Part shown: positions 52,422-59,312 of the stretch, piece by piece | Layout: every line of letters begins with the position of its first letter | Numbering within the stretch: position 1 is the first letter of the stretch | Assembly (NCBI RefSeq): GCF_000963945.1 | Contig: NZ_BAMW01000092.1 | Location: 1-59,312, forward strand | Direction of reading: 5' to 3' | Source of the DNA: Acetobacter indonesiensis | GTDB taxonomy: Bacteria > Pseudomonadota > Alphaproteobacteria > Acetobacterales > Acetobacteraceae | Length of the DNA: 59,312 nt | Notes under the pieces: model-generated | Seen by the model: only the letters and a program-made list of their open reading frames with translations | Told to the model about the DNA's origin: nothing | The model's database searches: none | Position numbers and translations under genes: made by a program

Positions 52422-53387
52422 ATGCGCACAGATCCGCTTTCTGACGTCCTTGATCTCGCCGACGCGCGTTGCGTTCTCACCGGTAATCTTGTTGCCGGGA
52501 GCGATTGGGCGCTCAAACTCAAGCGCACGGATGCGGTGAAGTTACTCGCCGTCGTGACAGGGGCGTGTTGGCTGGCGACCAAGGCTGATCCCGCAACCCC
52601 GATGCGGTTCGACGCAGGTGACGTCGTCATCACGAATGGAGCCCCGGAACTTATCCTGGCCAGTGCGCCAGAATGGTTGGTGAACGCGCCGTCTATCCCT
52701 CCTGAACGGGATGTAGACGGGAACCTGTGTATCGGGACAGGTTCCACCTTCACGATGATGGGGGGGATGCTGGAAGTTGACGAGCAGCGTTGCGGCTTTT
52801 TACGGAAAAGTCTTCCTCCCATTCTGCATGTCAACGGTCAGAAAGGCGACGCGGCAAAGCTACGGTGGCTTTTGGCGGAGTTAGCTGAGGAGACGCAGCG
52901 CAAGCGCGCTGGTTCCACAATGGCGATCACCCATCTCGCGAAGTTATTATTCGTAGAAGCACTTCGGCTCCACATCGAAGCAACAAAGTCGGACGGATCA
53001 GGCTGGCTTACCGCGCTTGACGACAAACGTATCTCGATCGCGCTACGAGTAATCCACGCGGAACCGTCACACGCATGGAATCTCGACGAACTGGCGAAGC
53101 TATCTGGGATGTCGCGCACGTCATTTGCGGTACGTTTTCGTGACGTGGTTGGTGTTCCGCCCTTGACCTATGTAATCAACTGGCGGATGCGCTTGGCTGA
53201 GAGGGATCTGAGTGAGACGGATCACCCCATTGCAGATGTGGCTTGGTCACTTGGATATGGATCCGAGAGCGCCTTTAGTAATGCGTTCAGACGGTCAACC
53301 GGCATTTCCCCTGGCCGCTTCCGGAAGAACGCGATGCGAACTTATTCTGAGCGTCGCCGTAAAATGAACGACAGTGGAAGTTACTAA
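52422..53387 (+). CDS. AraC-family regulator with cupin sensor
   Basis: The protein (~321 aa from ATG 52422; in-frame ATGs at 52383 and 52404 are alternatives) has an N-terminal cupin-like sensor and a C-terminal double helix-turn-helix (WNLDELAKLSGMSRTSFAVR, HPIADVAWSLGYGSESAFSN). It is divergent from the aldo/keto reductase and probably controls the redox cluster. Confidence 0.9.
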   Translation: MRTDPLSDVLDLADARCVLTGNLVAGSDWALKLKRTDAVKLLAVVTGACWLATKADPATPMRFDAGDVVITNGAPELILASAPEWLVNAPSIPPERDVDGNLCIGTGSTFTMMGGMLEVDEQRCGFLRKSLPPILHVNGQKGDAAKLRWLLAELAEETQRKRAGSTMAITHLAKLLFVEALRLHIEATKSDGSGWLTALDDKRISIALRVIHAEPSHAWNLDELAKLSGMSRTSFAVRFRDVVGVPPLTYVINWRMRLAERDLSETDHPIADVAWSLGYGSESAFSNAFRRSTGISPGRFRKNAMRTYSERRRKMNDSGSY

Positions 53388-53586
53388 AGACTTTCCCTGT
53401 ATGCGGTGAACAACACGCATATCCTGCATTTCCGGCCTACTCGTTGATGTCATCCGATCCCGTATCGAACATGTCTTCGCAGATCAGAAGTCACAGATTG
53501 GGCTCGTCATCCACACCGTTGGAATAGAACGCGCCATTATGAGGATTCACGTAGGGGTCATTTACTTCAGTAATAGTTCATGCATG

Positions 53587-53681
53587 GGCAGAAAAAAGTT
53601 CATTAAAACAGCCCATTAATCCCGCTTTGCTCTCAACTTGCGATTGCTGCAAGCTGAGAAGCAATCCTGCCCCCGCAACCA
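53587..53681 (+). repeat. Direct repeat 1 ending in the tRNA-fMet 3' end (att site)
   Basis: Ninety-five bases repeated at 59116-59210 with about eight mismatches and no indels. The last 19 bases, AATCCTGCCCCCGCAACCA, equal the 3' end of alphaproteobacterial initiator tRNA. No anticodon arm is present, so this is an attachment site, not a gene. The gap 53388-53901 (514 bp) holds this site, a terminator and a second copy of CGCAACCACTTGC (53674-53686 and 53817-53829). Confidence 0.75.
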
Positions 53682-53697
53682 CTTGCAGTTTCTGAAA

Positions 53698-53729
53698 CCC
53701 TGCTAAGTCAACGGCTTAGCGGGGTTTTT
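53698..53729 (+). terminator. Terminator inside the att region
   Basis: Ten-base stem CCCTGCTAAG/CTTAGCGGGG (one G-T pair) with a 7-base loop, then TTTTT. It lies just beyond the tRNA 3' end, where a tRNA terminator would be. Confidence 0.7.
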
Positions 53730-53901
53730 CTATGCGTAAATTGAGGTCATCTTCTAGAGAACTGTTTAATTTCATAGAGTTAGGGGAAATAAGTTCAAAG
53801 CGGGGGTATCATACCGCGCAACCACTTGCGATTATCCTCATTGACGTGAGCCGCTGTTACAATCAGGCTCAGAAGCGAATGTAATTTTAGTTTCCGGATT
53901 G

Positions 53902-55179
53902 ATGACTGACCTTATTCGAGACCTTATCCTTCGCTGGCGGGACGATCCGACAGGGACTTATCAGAGCTGGTTTCTGTGGGACGAGCGTATCAAGAATTTC
54001 CGGTCTATCCGCCGTGGTCTGCAGCAGGTCGTTGCCGAGATTACCGCTGGCATATTCGGGGTCGCCTACCGTGGTTCTTCCCTGGAAACGGTTGTTCATT
54101 CGATTGCGGAGCAGCGCCAGATTTTCAAGGGTGCGGATCACGCCTTTCTGTGGAAGCCGAAGCTTCGAATTCCCGATATCTACGAAAATTCTGCCAATCA
54201 GAAAGCATTCGGGCAGCTTCTTGATACCTGTCTGTGCTGCAATACCGAAGAACATGTGGTCTCGGCCATTCATGCAATTGATGCCCGTAAGATCAAGGGA
54301 CTGGGACCAGCCGTCGCCAATCTGCTGTATTTCCTGCATCCTACGATCATGCCGCCTTTCAATACGGCGATCGTGAACGGCTACAACGCCCTGACCGGAT
54401 CAAAGGTGAAGCTGGGACGATGGGAAGAATATCTTGCCATGCGGCAGGGCATCCTGAAACTGAATGCGACCTATCGCTCGCAGCTGTCCAATGATCTGGG
54501 CGCCATTGGAGGACTGCTGTTTGATCTCGGAAGCGGACGCTATTCAGCGCCGCCTCTCGAGGACGACGAAACAGCGCGAAAACTCTGGGAAGCGGATCTT
54601 CATCAAGTGAGGGAGCAGAGCGCAAAAGAGGCGCGGATCCTCGCTGCGGAGCGGGAGACGGATCATACCCATACCGAAATTCAGGGATGGCTTCGCGATC
54701 TGGGGCTTTCTCTGGGGTATAATGTCTGGATTGCGGCCAATGATCGCAGCCGTCCATGGCAGGACGGTAAATTGGGGGATGGCTGCCTGTCGGTGTTGCC
54801 TGGGTTCACGACGGAAACGCAGGGAGCGGAATCCGTGCGTCTGATCGATGTTCTGTGGCTGGACCGGCAAAGCCACCGGATTGTTGCAGCATTCGAAGTC
54901 GAGCATTCAACGACCATCTATTCCGGAATCGTGAGGATGCTGGATCTGGCTCTCGGGTCAGAGGCACAGGCACTGGAGGGACTGTACCTTGTGGAACCAG
55001 ACAAGCGGGAAGCCGATGTGCGGGAACAATTGAGGCGGCCGGCATTCAGCAGGGTTGCCGACCTGAAAGTCCGGTATCTGCCTTATGAGGCGTTGGAGAA
55101 AGATCGTGAGGCAATCAGGCGCTTTGGTCACGGACTGAAGCCTATTGAAGCCATATCCCATCTGCTTACGCCGGTATGA
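53902..55179 (+). CDS. Restriction-like nuclease, PD-(D/E)XK type, with a helix-hairpin-helix-like motif
   Basis: The 425-aa protein has a helical N-terminal half with a HhH-like KGLGPAVANLLYFLHP (about residue 131) and a C-terminal nuclease-like region with a PD-(D/E)XK-type pattern, Asp316 in RLIDVLWLD and Glu332/Glu334 in AAFEVEHSTT. I recognise it as restriction-endonuclease-like but cannot name a specificity. No methylase is adjacent. ATG 53902 is used; a TTG precedes it. It is the first gene of the tRNA-bounded island. Confidence 0.7.
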   Translation: MTDLIRDLILRWRDDPTGTYQSWFLWDERIKNFRSIRRGLQQVVAEITAGIFGVAYRGSSLETVVHSIAEQRQIFKGADHAFLWKPKLRIPDIYENSANQKAFGQLLDTCLCCNTEEHVVSAIHAIDARKIKGLGPAVANLLYFLHPTIMPPFNTAIVNGYNALTGSKVKLGRWEEYLAMRQGILKLNATYRSQLSNDLGAIGGLLFDLGSGRYSAPPLEDDETARKLWEADLHQVREQSAKEARILAAERETDHTHTEIQGWLRDLGLSLGYNVWIAANDRSRPWQDGKLGDGCLSVLPGFTTETQGAESVRLIDVLWLDRQSHRIVAAFEVEHSTTIYSGIVRMLDLALGSEAQALEGLYLVEPDKREADVREQLRRPAFSRVADLKVRYLPYEALEKDREAIRRFGHGLKPIEAISHLLTPV

Positions 55180-55409
55180 TCGTGATGACAGGCATGGCAG
55201 GAGAGGGATATGCCCACTATCGAGCAGTGATAAGGAAAAAAAACCATTCATACTGCCGGTAATTTTGACAGTATCATATGTGCTGCCTCCAGATGTGATT
55301 TAAGTCAAAACGAAAGTATTCTATAAATGACGGTATTTAAACTCATTGAAATGTGCATCTTTTACGCTCAGAACTACCTCTTTGGCCGAGTGCTTTTTAA
55401 GAAGATTTG

Positions 55410-56858
55410 ATGATGGAAAATATTAACAATCAGGTTCTTTCAGTGCGTCAACTTCTGGCTTTGACGCAACTTTCTATCCCGACGTATCAACGTCCTTATC
55501 GCTGGGGAGCGCGAAATATAGCCGATCTCTTTACCGATTTGGCTACTCATCAAAATAAGAGCGCCTATCGATTGGGCTCTGTGGTATTTTATCAGCACAC
55601 AGATAAAGACGAAAAACTCGATATTGTCGATGGTCAGCAACGAACTCTGACTTTGATGTTGACTATCAAGGTGCTGATTGAGGCGCTGGACGAAGAAAGT
55701 AGAGACGGCAAGAAGCAAGCAACCAAATTCCAGCGCCAAGATATTCGACAACAACTTGAGGCATTAAGGGAGCCCATCGGTGCGTTTATGGAGCGGACGC
55801 GTTTTTCTAGCCGCGATTCAGAGGTAAACCTCAGACGAAATTATCTAGAGTTGCATCGGAGGGTAGCCCGCTCGGAATTTGATGAGCAGAAAATCGATTT
55901 CCTACTCAATAAATGTCAGGTGGTCTGCTTTGTCCTCGAGGATATTTCCGAGGCGTTTCAGTTCTTTGATTCGCAAAATGCCCGAGGGCGCGATTTGGCA
56001 CCTCACGATCTACTCAAGGCATTCCATCTGCGCGAATTTGCCGAGCACGAGACCTACCGCAAGGCAGAGGCCGTTGCTCATTGGGAACGCCTGCCCAGCA
56101 ACGAACTGGCCCATCTATTTGCCTTCTATCTTTATCGAGTGCGCCAGTGGGCCGAGGGCAAGTCAGCGCGCTACTTTAGTAAAGAGAATGTGAATATCTT
56201 CAAAGGGGTCAATCTCGAGCGGGTAGGTCACTTTCCTTATGTAGAGTCACTTCGTATCGCCCACCATTTTGTTGACGATTACAATAGCCAATATCAGCGC
56301 AAGATAGATGGCCAGCGCATGGTTTTCCCATTTCATCTCGACCAGATGATCATTAATGGTCGACGCTTCTTTGAGATGGCCGAGCACTATCAGAAGCTCG
56401 TGGCTGCAATTGTGGCTCAGGAAACTGCCTCTACTCAGGAACAACCAGCTATGCTGCTCGATGACGCGCTGACGAAGCAAGCAGGCAAAGTGCTCTTTAC
56501 CTTGAATCACTATGCACGTCGTCATCGTACAGGCGATCGCTATGTGCGAGCCATGTTTGACTGCGCTCTGATCTTCTACATCGACAAGTTTGGCAGCCAA
56601 GGGCTGTCGTTGGCCATTGAGAAATGCTTTATCTGGGCCTATCGCTGTCGTATTCGTCAGCAGGTGGTGCAACTGGCAACCATGGATAATTATGTGCTGG
56701 AGCACAACCTGATCCGTGCCATTCGTGATGCTCATCAGCCTTCTGATCTGCAGGCGTTCTATTTGCCAAACATAAGTAGAAGAGAAAACAGGAACAATCG
56801 TAACGGCAATAAAGATGAGCTGGTCGAATTATTTCAGGAAATGAATTACTATGTCTGA
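55410..56858 (+). CDS. DUF262 protein, GmrS-like (nuclease domain absent)
   Basis: The 482-aa protein has the DUF262 ParB/Srx-like motifs [11 protein letters not shown] and [12 protein letters not shown] near its N-terminus, associated with NTP binding in GmrSD type IV restriction. The C-terminal region has no visible DUF1524 His-Asn-His motif. It overlaps the next DUF262 gene by 8 bp, so the two are probably partners. The DNA is visibly more AT-rich than the trb block. The 230-bp gap before it is AT-rich and shows no clear promoter. Confidence 0.85.
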   Translation: MMENINNQVLSVRQLLALTQLSIPTYQRPYRWGARNIADLFTDLATHQNKSAYRLGSVVFYQHTDKDEKLDIVDGQQRTLTLMLTIKVLIEALDEESRDGKKQATKFQRQDIRQQLEALREPIGAFMERTRFSSRDSEVNLRRNYLELHRRVARSEFDEQKIDFLLNKCQVVCFVLEDISEAFQFFDSQNARGRDLAPHDLLKAFHLREFAEHETYRKAEAVAHWERLPSNELAHLFAFYLYRVRQWAEGKSARYFSKENVNIFKGVNLERVGHFPYVESLRIAHHFVDDYNSQYQRKIDGQRMVFPFHLDQMIINGRRFFEMAEHYQKLVAAIVAQETASTQEQPAMLLDDALTKQAGKVLFTLNHYARRHRTGDRYVRAMFDCALIFYIDKFGSQGLSLAIEKCFIWAYRCRIRQQVVQLATMDNYVLEHNLIRAIRDAHQPSDLQAFYLPNISRRENRNNRNGNKDELVELFQEMNYYV

Positions 56859-58932
56859 CGCAATTGTTCGTCCGTTCTCCATCCGCGCGTTGCTGGAAGA
56901 TAGTGCCCGTTATGTGGTGCCCATGTATCAGCGCAACTATGCCTGGGGCGAAGGGGAAATCACTCAATTGTTGCAGGATGTGCTCGATTATCAGAGTAAG
57001 AAAAATATAGAAGGCACAAATCAGACTTACTATATCGGTACCTTGGTAGTTTACGCTCGGGCCGACAGTACCTTTGAGGTAATTGACGGCCAACAGCGCT
57101 TCACGACCCTTTCCCTTCTGGCGATTTGGCTCAAAAACCAGAAGAATGGGGCGGTAGATATGAGTTGGTATCGAGATCTCAACCTCGGCTTCGAAAGTCG
57201 CTTGGTCTCGAGGCAAACTTTCGAGCGTTTATGGCAGGGTGCCGAGCCCTACTGCTTGCGTGGGAACACCTTCAATGAAGGGTTGGTGAATGGTTTTGAA
57301 CTGATTGGTAAGGCTTTATCTGAGCTTGGGCTGATCGGCACAAAATTGATGACCTTTTGTGAATATTTATTCAAGCACGTGCAGATATCTCGTATCGAAG
57401 TGCCCAAGGATACTGACCTCAATCACTTTTTCGAAGCGATGAACAATCGCGGTGAGCAGTTGGAAAAGCACGAGGTGGTTAAGGCCAGGATGATGGAGGT
57501 GTTGAACCGGATTCCTGAAGTAGAAACACGTCGCCAGAACATCTATGTACTCGGGCGGGTATGGGATGCCTGCGCCAATATGGAACAATATATTCAATAC
57601 GGTTTTACGCCTGCTGAACGTCATAGCCTGTTTGGCGAAAATGACTGGGGGCAGTTTCTACCCCAGGATTTTGATCATCTATGTAACCTGCTGCCGTCCT
57701 CTTGTAGAGCGAACTCAGAGTTCAAAACGGAGGATAGTGTCCCCACTGGCAAACATGGACGAACCTTGTTGGATATTTTGCACGACGACACGCTTGATGT
57801 GGTGAAAAATGTAGAACAGGAAAGTGCTGGCTCAGAGCGATTTAACAGCGTTATTAACTTTTCTAATTTTTTACTTCATGTATTGAGGCTCGTAAGCCGT
57901 GGTCCCGCCAACACGGAAGGCGTACCGCTTGATGATAAGCAACTGATCGATCAGTTTGAGTTGCGCGTAATGCAGCAGGCCGATCCGGTAGCGGCTGTCC
58001 AGCGCTTTACCTATGCCTTACTAAAAACCAAGTACCTGTTTGATCAGTTTATCATCAAGCGTGAGTTTGCGGGTGGCAAGGATGCCTGGAGCCTTAAACG
58101 GCTGCATTGGTATTCAAAAGACAGTGTCAGCTATATTAATACATTTGATGATAATGATGGTGGGTTTAGAGGTATTAATAGACGTATATTGATGCTATTA
58201 TCGGCATTTCATGTATCGACTCCTACTTTGGTTTACAAACACTGGCTTAATGGTGCCCTACGCTATCTGTTCGATAACTTTAATCCAGAGAATCCGGTAA
58301 GGGCAGATGCCTATCTGGGCTATCTAGAGTGTCAGGCGCAACGCTTTGTCTTCCAGCGTTTTTTGGCGCCAGGCGAATTAGCTTCCTATTATCAAATGAT
58401 TTACGGAGATCTTTCCATTTTGCCTCAGATCGTAGTTAATGAGCAATGGCGGGAGATGGTCCAATCCAAATTATGTTATGGTCATATTGAGAACAATTTT
58501 GTCTTTAACTTCCTTGACTACCTTTTGTGGGTAAACGAACGTGGAAAAAATGAAAATTCTGATCCAGTGATCAATTTTTTTGAGTTCACTTTCCGAAGCT
58601 CAGTGGAGCACTTCTCACCCCAGCATCCTATGGATGGTTATAAAACGGTAGAGCGTGTTGCACTTAATTCTTTTGGCAATCTTTGCTTGATTAGCCATAG
58701 CAAGAATTCGCGCCTGAGTAATTTTCAGCCTCAACAGAAGCTGGAGCACTTTGAGGCAAGTCTTGGTAATGGTCAGATCGACAGTCTGAAACTGCTCTCG
58801 ATGATCGAGTTGATGAAAGCAAGAGGACGCTGGCAAGAGGCCGAAATTGCAGAACATCAAGACAAAATGATTGACATACTGGCTGAGTCGCTCCGGCATT
58901 TGTCGTCATTTCAAACGACAGGGTCGCTTTGA
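56851..58932 (+). CDS. DUF262-DUF1524 protein, GmrSD-like nuclease
   Basis: The 693-aa protein has DUF262 motifs [12 protein letters not shown] and [16 protein letters not shown] at the start and, near the end, a DUF1524-like HNH pattern: EHFSPQHP, then [20 protein letters not shown]. This is the arrangement of GmrSD type IV restriction enzymes, which cut modified phage DNA. Together with the upstream nuclease-less DUF262 protein it forms a two-gene unit. Codon use is AT-biased, suggesting transfer. The 380 bp after it hold only the second att repeat. Confidence 0.88.
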   Translation: MSDAIVRPFSIRALLEDSARYVVPMYQRNYAWGEGEITQLLQDVLDYQSKKNIEGTNQTYYIGTLVVYARADSTFEVIDGQQRFTTLSLLAIWLKNQKNGAVDMSWYRDLNLGFESRLVSRQTFERLWQGAEPYCLRGNTFNEGLVNGFELIGKALSELGLIGTKLMTFCEYLFKHVQISRIEVPKDTDLNHFFEAMNNRGEQLEKHEVVKARMMEVLNRIPEVETRRQNIYVLGRVWDACANMEQYIQYGFTPAERHSLFGENDWGQFLPQDFDHLCNLLPSSCRANSEFKTEDSVPTGKHGRTLLDILHDDTLDVVKNVEQESAGSERFNSVINFSNFLLHVLRLVSRGPANTEGVPLDDKQLIDQFELRVMQQADPVAAVQRFTYALLKTKYLFDQFIIKREFAGGKDAWSLKRLHWYSKDSVSYINTFDDNDGGFRGINRRILMLLSAFHVSTPTLVYKHWLNGALRYLFDNFNPENPVRADAYLGYLECQAQRFVFQRFLAPGELASYYQMIYGDLSILPQIVVNEQWREMVQSKLCYGHIENNFVFNFLDYLLWVNERGKNENSDPVINFFEFTFRSSVEHFSPQHPMDGYKTVERVALNSFGNLCLISHSKNSRLSNFQPQQKLEHFEASLGNGQIDSLKLLSMIELMKARGRWQEAEIAEHQDKMIDILAESLRHLSSFQTTGSL

Positions 58933-59115
58933 GTTGATCAGAAAATAGTTCCTTTAGCGAGACAGAATGTCAGAAAAACCACCTGACTATCCTTCGGGGC
59001 GTGAGCAAGAATATTTTCCCCTGTTGTGAAGTGTAAGCGAACATGGTTCTGAATAAACAAAGACTCCGTTTGACGAGGGCAGGGGGTATGGATTTCAGTG
59101 ATGGAGTTAAGCGCA

Positions 59116-59210
59116 GGCGGAAAAAAGTGCATTAAAACAGCTTATTAATCCCGCTTTGCTCTCAACTTGCGATTGCTGCAATTTGAGAGCCAATCCTGCC
59201 CCCGCAACCA
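59116..59210 (+). repeat. Direct repeat 2 ending in the tRNA-fMet 3' end (att site)
   Basis: Second 95-bp copy, exactly 5,529 bp from repeat 1, ending in the same 19-base tRNA 3' end. The flank then diverges (ACGACGCTTG against CTTGCAGTTT), as expected where two insertions abut. Together with repeat 1 it bounds the DUF262 island. Confidence 0.75.
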
Positions 59211-59265
59211 ACGACGCTTGCGAATGACCATTCGCCACATTTCGCCGTGATCGTAGTGTGCGGTT

Positions 59266-59278
59266 CCCCGCAACCACT
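59266..59278 (+). repeat. Partial att core remnant
   Basis: CCCCGCAACCACT, identical to 53671-53683 including the CT beyond CCA. It may be a trace of a third insertion at the same tRNA end. Confidence 0.35.
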
Positions 59279-59312
59279 GAATCCTGCACCAAAAACTTAC
59301 TAAAAACGCCAG

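Noticed and set aside
53640..53681. A tRNA gene at the initiator-tRNA-like 3' end
   Set aside because: Only the last ~19 bases match; there is no acceptor 5' strand, D arm or CAT anticodon upstream. The same is true at 59192-59210.

Overview
The window is GC-rich bacterial DNA from an alphaproteobacterium. An acetic acid bacterium (Acetobacteraceae) is my best guess, from overall protein character and the set of DUF736/DUF2493/DUF2285/DUF2840 mobility genes; no species marker is present. Most of it is the accessory and transfer part of a Tn4371-like integrative conjugative element (ICE) or conjugative plasmid. It has a repA with what looks like a complete origin inside its coding sequence, a relaxase, TraG, a full trb type IV secretion operon, two toxin-antitoxin modules and several cargo blocks. 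No integrase gene lies inside the window.

Layout. 1-10.2 kb is a stress and resistance block: the tail of a Na+/H+ antiporter, a DUF1275 membrane protein, an old yellow enzyme, mazEF, a compact arsRCBHO operon on the minus strand, a VIT-type metal transporter, a cytochrome b561 and ChrA. 10.4-22.9 kb is the maintenance and mobilisation module: DUF932, HU, Toprim, DUF2493, DUF736 (plus a decayed inverted copy), an Xre regulator, a frameshifted DUF2285 gene, an AlpA-like HTH protein, RepA, DUF2840, TraF, DUF736, a lytic transglycosylase, an oriT-like segment and a DUF3363 relaxase. 22.9-36 kb is cargo placed between relaxase and TraG: anti-sigma/ECF sigma divergent from a catalase-cytochrome b561 pair, a second antiporter, a type II CBASS anti-phage system (CD-NTase, Cap2, Cap3 on the minus strand and a divergent HNH-SAVED effector Cap5), a TetR-controlled isochorismatase-like/MFS pair and ccdAB. 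36.1-48.1 kb is traG, a CopG-like gene and trbBCDEJLFGI with a DUF2274 gene. 48.1-53.4 kb is a redox cluster: LysR, SDR, alpha/beta hydrolase, aldo/keto reductase and AraC.

53.6-59.2 kb is a separate 5,529-bp island bounded by two 95-bp direct repeats. Each repeat ends in the 3' end of an initiator tRNA (tRNA-fMet). The island carries a PD-(D/E)XK-like nuclease gene and two overlapping DUF262 genes (GmrS/GmrD-like), is visibly more AT-rich and encodes no recombinase.

How it works together. RepA with its embedded origin, HU and the toxin-antitoxin pairs would maintain the element. TraF, the transglycosylase, relaxase, TraG and Trb proteins would transfer it. The cargo gives arsenic, chromate, peroxide and salt/pH tolerance, and defence against phage and foreign DNA. 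The strongest points for a second look are the origin inside repA, the divergent CBASS locus with a Gly-Gly-Ala-Glu tail on its CD-NTase, the tRNA-fMet island with its DUF262 pair, the divergent ECF promoters with shared elements, and the oriT-like segment.
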